Positions 33,582-48,684 of a stretch of DNA of 64,000 bases are shown piece by piece. The stretch is from Cichorium intybus. Lineage: Eukaryota > Streptophyta > Magnoliopsida > Asterales > Asteraceae. Under the pieces are notes generated by a model that saw only the letters and a program-made list of their open reading frames with translations, was not told the DNA's origin and made no database searches. The position numbers and the translations under genes are program-made. The stretch covers positions 21,058,063 to 21,122,062 of the forward strand of contig CM042014.1 of the NCBI GenBank assembly GCA_023525715.1. Reading direction: 5' to 3'. Position 1 is the first letter of the stretch. Each line of letters starts with the position of its first letter.

Positions 33582-35051
33582 TTAAAGATCAATTGTGGTG
33601 GTGGTGGTGGTGGTGTTCATCATCAATGCAGCTTGAAGGAAGTCTTCCATGGCTTCCACAGAAGAGCCTTTGAAACCTTCTTCATTTCTTGTTGCATCTT
33701 CAATTATCTTCTTTATATTAAGTGCTTTCTTCCTCATCTCCTTCCCTTTTCCATTTTCACTCATCACTTGTTCTATCGTCTCCCTCAAATCCTCACTCCT
33801 CACCTCAAAATTAATCCCCCTTGCCACCTCGACACATACCTCTGCAATCTCCACCATCATCTTCGCATTATAGAACTGCTCCGCCGCCATCGGCCACCCC
33901 AGCAACGGCACTCCACGACTCAGCGACTCCAGCACCGAATTCCATCCACAGTGGCTCATAAACGCCCCTACAGATTGATGAGACAATATCTCAACCTGGG
34001 GTGCCCATTTTTCTACTATAAGTCCTCTGTGTTCCTCCTCTATCTGTTCCTTGAAGTTTTCCGGCAGCCACTCCTCCGCTCTGAACTTGGTGTTTATGTC
34101 GAATCCCAGCGGCGGCCGGACTACCCAGATGAAGTTTTTCTTGCTTTTATCTAATGCTTGGGCCAGTTGCATCATCTGGGATGCAGTTATGGTGTTTTGT
34201 GATCCGAAAGATATGTATAAAACAGAGGATGGTGACTTTGAGTTCAGGAATTGTAGGCATGTCTCTGTTTCGATTCTGCCATTTTTTCCGGTCTGAGCTC
34301 CACCATTTGCTGATAAGTTTATTGGGCCAATTGCCCAAACCGGTAAATTGAATTTTCTTCTAAAGTACGATAAACCGACTTTGTCGAGCTCTTCGACTGT
34401 GTTAAACAAGAACCCATCGGAATTCCCCCATGCTGGGAGGTTCTGTTTCTGGAATTTCGACCAAGGGTCATCGCCGGTGGCTGCTACAAGGCTTGGAGTT
34501 AACTGGGTCACTTGCAGCTTACCAGCTTCTGGAAAATCCGGCAACGTGAACTCACCGGAGTCGGAATTTTTGTGTGGCAAATTGATCCAAGAAGAGAAGT
34601 AACACGCTAATCCAAACCCACCAGATCCACTGAAGATGACATGGAAAATATCGAACTCATGGCTTACCGCCGCAGACCACCCAAAGAAAAAATCGGCCAC
34701 CACACAAAGCGGCGGGGCTCCAGCGTCTACCAAGCCCGAGAGGATGTTTCTGAAGGCTGGTTTAAGAGAGGTGGAGGCAACAAGGAGATCGTAGATTTGG
34801 TAGGGAGGGAGGGAATCGGTGTTCTCAGAGTTAGGAGGGAGGCCATGGTCGGAGGAGTTGAAGGGGACTTCAAGGAGGCGAATGGCGGAGGTGGGCGGAA
34901 GAACACGGCGGAGATTGGCGAGGTTGAGAGGGGTGTTTATGAAGGTGATCTGATAACCCTTTTGTTCCAGTTGAAGAGATAAAGCTAAGAAAGGGATGAT
35001 ATGGCCTTGTGCCATGAAAGGGAACATGATAATGTTGTTGTTGTCCGCCAT
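33582..35051 (-). CDS. UDP-glycosyltransferase, UGT92A-like
   Basis: This is an intact intronless 489-residue family 1 glycosyltransferase. The start MADNNNIIMFPFMAQGHIIP places the presumed catalytic His at H17, with its Asp partner near D120 (VVADFFFGW). The 44-residue plant PSPG box spans 349-392: WAPQVEILSH, HCGWNSVLES, PLLGWPMAAEQ. It therefore transfers sugar from a UDP-sugar in the cytosol; the final Gln of the box is typical of glucosyl transfer. Overall similarity to Arabidopsis UGT92A1, recalled from memory, is strong (PFNSSDHGLP, FLFNTVEELD, NFIWVVRPPLG). The acceptor is unknown. The C-terminus ends in a Thr run from a (GTG)n tract. No linked pathway genes are visible. Confidence 0.93.
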   Translation of the reverse strand: MADNNNIIMFPFMAQGHIIPFLALSLQLEQKGYQITFINTPLNLANLRRVLPPTSAIRLLEVPFNSSDHGLPPNSENTDSLPPYQIYDLLVASTSLKPAFRNILSGLVDAGAPPLCVVADFFFGWSAAVSHEFDIFHVIFSGSGGFGLACYFSSWINLPHKNSDSGEFTLPDFPEAGKLQVTQLTPSLVAATGDDPWSKFQKQNLPAWGNSDGFLFNTVEELDKVGLSYFRRKFNLPVWAIGPINLSANGGAQTGKNGRIETETCLQFLNSKSPSSVLYISFGSQNTITASQMMQLAQALDKSKKNFIWVVRPPLGFDINTKFRAEEWLPENFKEQIEEEHRGLIVEKWAPQVEILSHQSVGAFMSHCGWNSVLESLSRGVPLLGWPMAAEQFYNAKMMVEIAEVCVEVARGINFEVRSEDLRETIEQVMSENGKGKEMRKKALNIKKIIEDATRNEEGFKGSSVEAMEDFLQAALMMNTTTTTTTIDL

Positions 35052-37420
<2,369 letters not shown>

Positions 37421-37808
37421 CATATGTATGTATTTGCATATGCATTGATGCATATTAACTTTATATTACTAAAAAACGAGAAACAAATATATCAACATGT
37501 ATAATTTTATGCTCTATTAAATGATAATTATATTGATATAAATAATTTAAAATTATATGCATTAATGCATAATGTTGGTTTTTTATTTTTTAAAACTTCA
37601 AATTTTCCAAAAAGAGAAAACAAAAAGTTCAAAGTTCATCATTTTTATGCTCTAAAAATGGTATAAATATAGATAAATACGAAATATAAAAAAGTTTCTT
37701 TGAAAATGTTATATTTGTATGCTTTTTATTTTTTAATACATTATTTTTTTCAATAAATAAACAAAAGTGTCGAAGTTTACCATTTATTATACCCTAAAAG
37801 TGTGTATA
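37421..37808. other. AT-rich spacer
   Basis: Nothing recognised. Confidence 0.6.
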
Positions 37809-38930
37809 TGTAACACCGGGTTTAATAAGGTGTTAGATTAGTATGGTGTTGAAAAGGAATTAGTATAAATTGGGATTAAGACATAAGAGATTTTGTGGTG
37901 CAATGTTTTGGATGATCATGACGCGGCCTTATGAAAGTAGAATGTTAGAATAGAACTAATAATGAAAGTATGATGTTATTCTAGAATGAGTCAGATCGGT
38001 GGCGCTAAAGGTTGAATGATTGTGTCGAATGGATAGCGGCGCAATGGTATGTTGGTAGCGGCATGATGAACCGCCTGGACAGAAAGGTTTTAAGGCCTTG
38101 AGTCGGTTATTTGGTCTCTTTACCACTTCATTACTTTAGTAGAAAGAAAGAGGCGAATTTTGGGAGTCCTGGAGGTCTAAATCAAAAGAAAAGTGCAAGG
38201 GGACAAAGATTTGATCTTTTTTTTATTTTGGAGGTAAAATCTCAATTTATTTGTGATAGGAGTGATGCTTTTATGTTGATTGGATTGAAGTGTTGTGAAC
38301 CAGTTGTTTTATGATCCAATGAAAGAAGTATTTGGTATGTTTTTCAAGATGATGGAGTTAAATTTATGATTTAAGTTGGACTGGGTTTAAATTTTAAACC
38401 TTGGAAGTATAGATGATAAGATTAGTAATGTTTATATGGTTAAATTGGCTCATATGGTCTTCAAACTCGTTATGTTTTGATTATGGTGGCTGAGGTAAGC
38501 CGAAAAATGAGGTTGGAAAGTCTAAGTTGTATCATACTAAGGTTTAATCGCCTGTTCTTGAGTTGCAATGCTATGACTTTCTGGTCGCGGCTCTATGGAT
38601 GGGTTGACCCTGATGGGACTTGTCTTGTGACATGGGTCGCGTCGCTAATTGTAAACAGTTTTATGAATTTTTAAATTATGAACAAAATATGTTAAAAGTA
38701 TGATCTTGGATCTGAGCTATGATACTCAAAAGATATATGTAATGCGTATTTAACTTCCACGCGTTGGTCAATGCATCTTCTTCGTTGGTGCTCCATGGAA
38801 TTGGCAATTTTTATACTTTGGAAATTTTGGTGTAGAAGGATATATAAGGTTTTGAGAATGGTGTAAGGTATTTATAGATGGATATAGAATGGTATAAAAG
38901 GCTCTCTTTTTTTTTTAATTCGAAAAAGCT
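37809..38930 (+). mobile_element. Probable Ty3/Gypsy LTR fragment
   Basis: The sequence from TGTAACACCGGG (37809) has the style of Tekay-like chromovirus LTR starts, with an A/G-rich body of short frames. No inverted GGTGTTACA end was found downstream, so it is truncated or misread. Class assignment rests on this short terminal motif. Confidence 0.35.
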
Positions 38931-39806
38931 ATATCTATATGTCAACCGTAAAGAAAGAAAGAAAAAAGCAAGAAAGATGAACGTTGTAGATACACCGGGC
39001 AGGTTGGCTCTTACAGGTACTCAAAATAGAAGACGATACAACCATAGATAACAGCCTTCCGGCTTCCGTGCCGCAGACTTCCATTGTCCACTCTTAAGTC
39101 TCACCCCCCTTTATGCTTGCAATAAAAAATATTTGTAAATCCGTTAGGGTCTTTTTAAGATATTTTGGCTTAGAGACATGAAAGGCATAGCCTATAGGAC
39201 AACAAAATTGCTTACGGCACAAAATACGATTATGAAGCAGTTTGTCTGTCTAGTGTCCACCATGTTATTCATTAAATAAACATCTAAAACTATTTTTATT
39301 TAGCAAGCACAAACAAACAAACCTTGCAGACAAAGATGCGTAGAAGCAACGTATACCTAAATTTTGCTCCTTATCATACATGAGTTTGAACATGTGCATC
39401 ATGTATTTATGTTTTCTTGTGTAAGCGGAAGCAACAGCAAATAATTAGAAAGAAAATGTCGTGAAGAATAGAGAAAAAGACATCCCAAGAAAATAGATTT
39501 ATTATTGGCATGTAGACAGTAGACCAGAATTACCACATTCGAGATATTGGAAAGTAACCCACTTTTTAAGATTGTGCAAATGATCAAATCAAGTTCGAAA
39601 ATTTGCGTTCTTCATAATAAATACGTTTCGAAAATTTCCCACGACCAAGAATTGGAGCATCAAACTTGTTCCTCATATGATAAATTAATCCATCTTTCAT
39701 GGGTTGAAGTTATTCAAATCAGCAATGGTCTTTGTATACATGAAAGGTCACACACAAGTCTACTCGTGAGGTTTCAAAATCATCGTATACATAAAACACT
39801 CGGCAA
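38931..39806. other. Intergenic, nothing recognised
   Basis: No gene, RNA gene or element ends seen. Confidence 0.55.
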
Positions 39807-40147
39807 TTAGACTAGGAGGAGTCGTAACACCACCCCAAGGGTTTGGAGTACCACGTAGGCTCCACCTCACATTCCCCTCACCTTCCCCTCACCCTTTCAA
39901 TTCTAAGAAATGGTAACCCCTTCACCAACCCCTCACTTTTTTAATTAAATAAATAATTAAACTAAATAACAAATTATATTAAATCAAATTAAAAAAATTA
40001 ATTATAAAAAGAAAAACATTTCATTAAAATTAATATATTTAACATTTTACCAATTTTGTAAATTTAAAACAAATACAAGGACCAAAATTGTACTTTTCCT
40101 AATCTCCTACCCTTTTTTCATTTTCGTTCATCTTCAGTTGCAGGTAA

Positions 40148-40209
<62 letters not shown>

Positions 40210-40348
40210 CCTTCACCGTGCGGGTTTGCAACGCCTTGCGAGGACCTTCACCGCAGGTCACACCCCAAGTGGGGCGGTGTTCCCATGCGGTGATGGCCTC
40301 CAGCGTGGACACTGCCCTTGAATCCCGCAGCCGCTCCTCTTAGTCTTA
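39807..40348. mobile_element. Tourist-type (PIF/Harbinger) MITE with internal (AG)n
   Basis: TSD TTA occurs at 39807-39809 and 40346-40348. The terminal inverted repeats are GACTAGGAGGAG (39810-39821) and CTCCTCTTAGTC (40334-40345), with one mismatch. The interior is AT-rich with C-rich or G-rich subterminal parts and an (AG)n tract at 40151-40205. No coding capacity. Confidence 0.75.
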
Positions 40349-40775
40349 TAGGAACAAAATTCTGAATAGAATCATTAATATGACATGAAATTTGACATTA
40401 AGGTTGAGACTGGTTCATGGAGCCATGTCCCAACCCACTGCCATTCGCTCCATTGTTGTTCAATTTTACACGGCAATCCTTCGTCATATGGCCAATTTTA
40501 TGACATCTCCCCCTTGGACCCGCAAGGGGAAGCAACCCCCTTGACCCCGTCTTTTGTCGAGTTGGTAATCAAACTCGCATTATACAATTGTGCACTTCGC
40601 ACAACCAAACTTGTAATAGATCACATTTAGCATCCCTTTGACACTAGTAACCGGTGATTAAATAACAATAAATAGATGACAAAAAAGTTGCCGTCTATCA
40701 TAAAAAAAAACATAATTTAATTATGAGATTAATGTACAACATACTTAATATACAAAGCGTTCAGTTGCCTTCTAT
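40349..40775. other. 3' flank of the WD40 gene
   Basis: Contains a possible retroelement scrap (CCCCCTTGGACCCGCAAGGGG near 40508). Otherwise nothing. Confidence 0.5.
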
Positions 40776-43700
40776 TCATAAATGCTCTTGATCATCGTCA
40801 TCTCCTTCCTTCCATGAACGGTGCTTTTGAGAAATCATGAGTAAAGAAGCTTCCTAAAACAAATAACATTTGCTAACATTAGCCTTTTTTTCTCCACCAA
40901 GTATACACAACCACTAAGGTTGCGTTTGATACACCGGACTAGATTCAACTCGACTGGATAAAGCTTTCTATAGCTATTATCTATGAGGATAAGGTGGACC
41001 CCACATCTTCTACACATATCACCTTTTTGGTGGAAAGTATTTCAATTTTTGTCTCATTAACATCAGTCTAAGCCTTAGTCTCACTAGCCAATGCCCACCA
41101 AACCCACTACACCACCTTTGTCATCTTATGTCATAACATGTTGCAAGATCAACAATGGATAACTAATAATATACGCACCAGGGTTCCAGCAACGATGGTG
41201 CCATTGAGGGGATGAGTGGCACATGCGGTAACACGTCCCGACAATGGTATCAGCTTGTTTTGCTTTTGCTGAAATATCTCCTCAGAGTCACTACACCCAA
41301 GAAAGCCATGCATAAATAAATACTCGTCTTAAGCTGCCATGAAATAAAAAAGTTTCTTACTCATGATCTACATGGCATGGGGAGCTGTTGTGTGGATAAA
41401 AGTCCAAAAGGTGAAGCGCATTGCTAGAACATGACCCAACTGCATACATCTGCAAATAGAAATTTAATTTAAAGAAAAAAAACTTTTATTATGTTTATTA
41501 CCAAGGAATGTCTTACCGAGTGTTCATGTAGCCATGATGGTTTTCTTGAGGACAACATAGGAATACCATTATCTGTTTCATCCCTAATTTTATAAACAAA
41601 ACATGATGGTAACAATCACAAATTATATCATAGAGTTTTTAGAATTTGTAAAGTGGGAGAGAGACGAAAGATGAATTTACAGCCAAGGTGGTGGAGGGCA
41701 ATGGATATGTGTCACTTGGAGATTATGTAAATCCAAAACACCAGACCTAAATTTACAAAAACAATAAGTGAAATGAAGTAATATCATCAAAGGTATTTAG
41801 ACGAAAATTTTATTTATTTTCAGACTTACCAACCATCATCAAGATGGAAGCCGAGTTGATGTGGACAAGATGGATTAATGTCAATGGACTGTATTTCCTT
41901 TGGTAGAATATTTGATTGTGCCTACAGTATACATCAATTTTTCAACACTAAACTAATTTAAGCAAACTTAAAAGAAACAATAAACCAAAAACCACAGATA
42001 CATAAAAACTTTTCACACCTTTAGAAGTCCGATTTTGCTCAGCATTGAAGCTAACTTTAATGATGTTATAGGAGATGAATGTACCTACCAAGAGTACAGA
42101 ACAGTTTATTATAATACAATACACATTCAATTTCTTATTTCAGCGTTTGAAAATTTCATAAAACCAGAAAGGATAAAAGTCATAAAACAAGTAGAAATTT
42201 ATAAAAGTTGTATAAAGACGAAAAAGCACCTCCTTGTGACTTTGAAAAGCAGCTGATGATCTTCCACCACGAAGATCCCATACATATATATACCCACTCT
42301 TACTAGCACCATATACACACTGAAATAAATTTAAGGTGAGTTCATAAAAATCAAATGAAAAAGTAAATTTTAACAAATGTTAAAACTATTTACTTGATCT
42401 CCATTTAGTTGGATGCTGGTAAGGCTGCTATTCGCATTAGTTGTAAGCCCAGTTTGTGGAAAATTGCCTGCTCTCCTGTCCCAAATATTTATTGCCCCAC
42501 ATGTGTCTGATGCAAGTACCCTATCGAACAAAATAATCATTAGACATTTAAAATTCATATAAATAAAACATGCATATTAACATTAGGGTTTTCTTTTGTG
42601 AACCTTGTGTCATCATTAAATAAGGCTATATCAGTTAAACCTTTGCGTACACTACTACCATGAACCGTGACAGTAGGCCTCTTTCTCAATATCTAAAGAT
42701 TGATAAACAAGAGATGTTAAATGCATATTAATGTACTTATATTAATGAACAAAAACAAATAAAATATAAATACCTCAGTTGGTTCACTAGAAATATACCC
42801 AATATCAAATATATGAACTTCATTATGGCTTAGGGATGTACATGCCACCTGAACATATGCAGGTTAGATGTTAAGCCAAATTTAGTGATATCAGTTATAG
42901 ACAGATGTCAATTTTGTATAAAATATAAAACTTACAAATTTATAAAGAAAAAGGAGAAAAGAAAGGCATAACAGAGTAACAGACCTCATCCTGATTAGCA
43001 GGATTCCAGCGAACAGCATCAATAGAATTGGATAAAGAAATGTGCAGCAAGTGTTTCCCCTCATCTTCCTCTAGGCCTATAATATAAACCAAAAACAAAA
43101 TAATAAAAAGGAGAAAACAATTCATGGTTGGAAGTCAAAACAGATAATCAATTCTCTAATTAAAATCATCAAAGTGCAACAAGGATGAAAAAAAGATAGT
43201 AGACCTGGTTTCAAAAACTTACGTGGAACGTGTTGATTACTACGACAGTATAAAGATTCAAAATCATGAACTGTTAAGCACCCTGATCTTGTAACAGATG
43301 TCAAATAGATTCCCTGATAGAAACATAATAAACAAACCAATAAGGTTCACAGGCTAGTAGGCTACTCCTGGTGTTAAATCTGGAAAATGAAAAACCATTG
43401 TGAAATAAGACCTGAAATGGTCTTCACATTTCTAGCTATGAGCAAATGATAATAAAGCACACATGATGCTATATTTGTCCAAATGAAGCTGATGTTACCT
43501 GTCTGTCAAATTCCAAAGCAGAGACACCCAGTCTGGATGATGATGATAAAAATAAGAGAAAGAATATTAGTATTGAGAAAAATGAACAAGAAGATTATTG
43601 TGATAGTCATGTAATTAAGAATATTGAGACACAGAACTTTCAGTTTTGAATTCAGGATATCACTTTTGAATTCTAGATATCATGTTACCGTAAATATGAG

Positions 43701-44422
43701 TATATGTAAATAGATTTCACTAATGATTAGGAAATATGTGCGTATATAATTACATATCAAGCAAAGGCATCAACTAAATACAAAAGTAGAGTTATAACAC
43801 TGACTCTCTGATGCCGGAAACATCTGATGGGTACTCTGTGGTCCTGTTTATCTGCAAAAAGAAGCAAAGATATTACCTATAAGGCTATAAACAGTTCCCC
43901 TTGTAACTGCTACTCCTTCGTCCCAAATGAAATTATCAAAATCCTGGTGAATTTAGCTTGTTTACTTTAGGACGAGGTAGTATCATTTTCCTTAACTTAA
44001 ATTGAAATGGAAAAGGAAGCCAACCAAAAAAGAGGAATATAAGTGTCGGATATGCGTTTTACAAGGTCCTCCCTCAATGTGATATGTGTGAGGAAATGCC
44101 CCAATCTCCCAAAAATAGACAAATTAGGGTTAGTGACTTGGTAGTAATAGCACGTTGATAAAATACCCAACCAAAAACCGACACTTCTTACCTCGGAATA
44201 CGATCGCATAAGCAATGGGTAGATGTCGTGCCGGTAATTGCCTTCGATGTTTCCAGTCAATTCAATGAGACTTCTTTTCCACTGCGACCTTTGTTCGGAT
44301 GATAAACAAAATAGCAATTAGCCGAAGGCAGAAGCAACCACAGCTATAGTTGTAAGAGCTTACCTCGTGATCGGCTTAGCGTCTTCGCCGATCGCAGCTA
44401 CCGGGACTGCGTACTTTTCCAT
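40776..44422 (-). CDS. WD40-repeat protein, 16 exons, family not identified
   Basis: The start is MEKYAVPVAAIGEDAKPIT at 44422. Exons (minus, descending): 44422-44364, 44288-44192, 43851-43805, 43532-43499, 43313-43223, 43076-42985, 42848-42774, 42692-42604, 42520-42394, 42319-42230, 41921-41830, 41746-41681, 41583-41517, 41449-41361, 41290-41179, 40853-40776. All joins have GT-AG borders and matching phases, giving 434 residues. WD-type repeat ends are visible (INIWDRR, IYVWDLRGG), with D-A-V-R-W and S-I-D-I-N-P type strand starts, so a beta-propeller is expected, acting as a protein-binding scaffold. The N-terminal ~55 residues (SQWKRSLIELTGNIEGNYRHD) precede the propeller, and the C-terminus is acidic (EGDDDDQEHL). 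I do not recognise an orthologue. Confidence 0.85.
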
Positions 44423-46480
44423 GGCCGATTATGTGATATCAATCGAGGTCTCAGAGACTCGGAGTGACCAAAACATCTATAAGGTTTCCCGCCCTTCTAT
44501 AAAAAAACAAATATCATAAAAACATTTGAGCGCAATAAATATTTAACAAAATGGCCCTCGCGAATGAATTAATTAGTTATTTATAATTATTTTCTGTTTT
44601 TAGTTTTTAGATTTTAGAAAAATAAAATGAGTTTTTACTTTTAATTTTCAGTATAAAAAATCGAAAAATATGTTTAATTAAAACCGATTGAGTTTTCATT
44701 TTCTATTTTAGAAAGTTAGAAACGTATTAGATGTCTATTTTCTATTGTTTTCATTTTCCATTTTTTTATATCAAAAATACAATATTTAACATATATGAGG
44801 ACCCATACTCATCCACCCTCCACACCCCATCCCCCAGCCCCCATAACGACACCACAAAAGTGTTACACACAATAAATTAGACTTTCAATTATGATCAATC
44901 ATTGATGTATAATGTCTAAAGTCATGGGTAAAAACGATATTTCAGCCAACAAATATCATGATACAAGCAACAAAACAAAATTACAGGGGCAAAGATGAAA
45001 GCATGGTATTGGTAGGTTTACAAGACACCATACAATTGACACGGGTTTTGCTTTTTATTTATGAATTTACTCCTTATATTTTTTTAACTTTTTTAACAAA
45101 CTTGTTTTACTAACATTTCATTTTGCTTTTTTATAAAATTGTTCGGAGTATGAGTTAGTGGGTGTGGGTGTAGGTGGGGTTATGAAGTAAGTGTTTTGGT
45201 GGGTAGGGTGAAGTGGGTGTTGAGGGGTGTGGTGGATGGGGTGGGGTAGAGTGGGATAGGTAAGTGGTTGTGGTAGGTGGGATAGGGGGTGTGTTTGGGG
45301 TGGTATATGAGGGTGAGTATCGGGTGGCAGAGTATGTGTTTTGTTGGGTAAGGGTGAGGTGGGTCCCAAGGGTGTAGTGGGTGTAGTGGATGGGGGTAGG
45401 GTAAGGATGTTGGTAGTGAGTATATAATGGTGGGTGTTTGATGTGGATGAGTGTGTATAGATATCAGGTGTAGGCGGAGGTGTTATTGGGAAGGATAATT
45501 AGGGGTGGATGGGATGGAGACGTGTGTTTGGGGTGTGATGTGGTGTGGGTGTGTTAATCGTTTAAAAAGTTTATTGAATTGGAAAAATATGGAAAATAAT
45601 AATTATCAGTTTTCTAAAAATTTCTAAATTATTTGTAATTTTGGAAAATTAAAATTTTTAATTTTCTCAAAAAAATTAAGAAAAAAATGTTAAACCAATT
45701 GCATTTTCAAATTTCTCCTTTTTTTTTTAACTGTTTCAATAAAATGGCATATTTTCCCATAACTAAACAAAACCCCAAGTGTTTTTGGTTTAGAAAAAAA
45801 AAAAACAATTGTTTGTTGGGAACAATGACATTTATGAACATTTTGGGTTCCGAACCAGTGAGCATTCCGGATTCCAAACTATATTAATAAGTCTTTTTTT
45901 TCTTGACGTGAATGTTTAAAAGCATTGCTTTAATATTTAAAATTCAATCATCGGTTGTAACACTATATTTTTTAATACAAATTATAACTATACTTAATTA
46001 GTACATCAACACTCGCCTAACACTATTATCAAATTAATATCAAACTCTCACTAACCATGTTATCTCAACCTACCACCTTATTAGCATATCAAAGCTCACT
46101 TACTTAAGTTTGTGTGATTTACCATATTCCCCACCTAACAAACTCTCACCAATTATATTATCCCCGCCAACCACTTTATTATCACATCAAAATTCACCTA
46201 TTTGTTTTATAAATCCATCAGTTTCACACATACCACCATACTTAACATATATTTAAACTTCTTAAATTCATAACAAATTCAAAACCAAATGCACATCGAG
46301 TTATTCATTATATTGATTAACTCAAAATCGTAACTATATATTGTTAGCTCTAGAAATGTATATTGGTCAAAAAAAAATTCCAAAATCCAGTCGTCATTAC
46401 CTCCGTCAATAAACTTAGCATCTGAAGGATGTTTGGTCATACGAACAACATTGTACTTGCTAGAGAGGCATGGTATAAAG
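44423..46480. other. Intergenic with strand-asymmetric G-rich tract
   Basis: The divergent upstream side of the WD40 gene is at 44423-44520. From about 45150 to 45545 the plus strand is almost only G, T and some A (GGTGGG, GGGTGTG units), with very few C. The rest is AT-rich and unrecognised. Confidence 0.7.
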
Positions 46481-48684
46481 TGTAACATCCTTTGTGTCTT
46501 GATAAGCACTTTAAATTCGTTAGAATTTTATATATGATTATTACAGATACTAATGTGACAAAATGAATGCATCTAATATTTGAATAAATATGACGTTTGT
46601 ACAAATAGTTTTCATATTAAGAATATATAATTATAAATGATATTTAATTAATATTAAAAGGGTGTAAATCTTTATTTATTAATATTACAGTGCTTTAAAT
46701 AATATTAATAAACGATAATAGATAAAATAATAATAATAGAAAAAAATTAATAAAATGCCAAATGAGCTAGAATGTGGTTGGAGGATGATTCCAATATGTC
46801 AACACCAACCATATTAATAATATAGAGTGTTGCTTTAAGTGTTGGAGTTTATATAAAGCTTGCATTATTCATAAAATGCCAATAAATTATTGATCATTGG
46901 TTTGTATGAAAAATAATAGGCTTGTGACTGGATTTAACACTTGTCTAAGATTTCATTAAATCCATACTAACCATACACACATCCTAGATCAGTTGCACAA
47001 GAGAACCATGAAGAAAGCTTAGATAAAAAAATCTAGAATATCAAGAAAGAGAAAGTCATGAAAAGAAAGAATGGGAAATAAAAAAATTTTGGGTTTGTAC
47101 ACTTGTTATTGCTTCCAACAAGTTTTAAACACATCCTTTAAGTCATCTAAATAAACCCCTTAGAGTTGTAGATGGTATGACTCACGAATTTTCAAAGTAA
47201 ACCTATAGATAAAATCAATTATAAAGGAGTTTTTAAGCTTTTACCTTTTGAGAAGTTATCATCCTAAGATAAAAGTATGTTTCATATAATCTATTTGTTC
47301 GGTTCTTCTTGTTTTAAAACGAAATCAAGTTTCATACAGAAAAAAGCTGGATTTTCGGTATTGGCAACAAGTTGTAACGACCTTCATGGCTTTGTTCTAA
47401 ATAATTCCATATCTCCTAAAACATCAATTCCAAACCATTAAGTACCATTATATCTAATTTTTCCCCAAAAATACAACTTTTAGTACATTTGATATCGCAT
47501 AATATATAATATGATATCAGTAGATAGACATCCTAACTACTAATGTGAGTAGATAGGATTCTCCCATAATAGGGTATATTAATAAAAAATATTTATGATT
47601 TCAAGTTTATGTTTATGCAAGTATTTGAAAATGTTTTCAAGGCATGTTATGTGTTTATAATGTGAACCTTTTTCAAATAGTATTTGTTATACATGTTACA
47701 TGACTATTAATGATAAATATGCTTGATGAATATTGTTTGAAGGTGTTAGAATTGTTGTGTCATAATTGTATGCAACATTTATGAAAGATACAGTTTTCTA
47801 AAGTTTATGTCATATCATATGTATCTTATGACATTTTGTGTAATTGACTTGCATAAAAGAAAAGTGGTGAATCATGCATTAATGGAATGTGGAATTCACA
47901 ATGAGTCAAGTAAGGTTCATACATGTTCTATGTAAGGGTACAACAATACTCTACTGAGACAGTACACTTGTTGTGAAGTAGAAGTCTTTTGTGACCCCAT
48001 TATAGGTTGGCTTGTGCTTCTTATATTGGCAAGCTCAATAATGACATAAAGTGATTTGGTATTTCGTAGACCCAATACACAACATGAAATCGTAAGTTAC
48101 ATGTCACAAGTGGCGTGGTCTTTATAAACCCATTATACATAATAGAACCTGTAAGTTTTTATTGGAGTGTGAATCATGCATTGAATATATTAGCATGCAT
48201 GAAATGTGGTAAATTAAAAAATTGTTAAAAGTTTTTTAAAATAAACCGAATCTAAAAACCCATGTAACTCAGGAGGCAATATATTTTAAGTGTGTTTGTT
48301 TTAATGTCATGTGTCATAAACATGTGGTATATCATTGAATATAATAATGGAAGGATATAGAAGTCACACGAGACCTTATAGATAAAATCGATGATTGGGT
48401 GATAATTGTCTCCCTAATTGATTTTGCATCGTCTTTTGTTGATAGAAAGTTGTTTAATGGTTTAGAATTATATTTTACTGCTATATTGAAATGTTTTTGC
48501 TATGTCACGAGTTTTATTTCGGGCTTTTGTATTGAATCGAGTCAACATGGATTTTATACATTTGCCCAACTGTCATGTTGAAATTTCGATATAAATGTTC
48601 TAATGTTTTTGACATGTGCGAATGAATTTCCTAATGCTTTTTATGGTTTATGTTTTGTATGAATTCGTAATTTGGGATGTTACA
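46481..48684 (+). mobile_element. Probable solo LTR (Gypsy-like), 2.2 kb
   Basis: It starts TGTAACATCC (46481-46490) and ends GGATGTTACA (48675-48684), a perfect 10-bp inverted terminal pair of the TG...CA type usual for Gypsy LTRs. The body is AT-rich and non-coding. Flanks TAAAG and TGTAG match at only three of five positions, so the target duplication is not clear. Confidence 0.5.

Noticed and set aside
33633..34982. Several plus-strand frames over the glycosyltransferase
   Set aside because: They are antisense shadows of an intact 489-residue UGT with all family motifs on the minus strand.
42018..42052. Possible micro-exon (CAAAATCGGACTTCTAAAG) in the WD40 gene
   Set aside because: Including its 19 nt breaks the frame between SHKE and AQSN, which join in frame without it.
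45118..45369. Pro/Thr/His-rich minus-strand frame
   Set aside because: It is produced by low-complexity G/T sequence, with no domain and no gene context.
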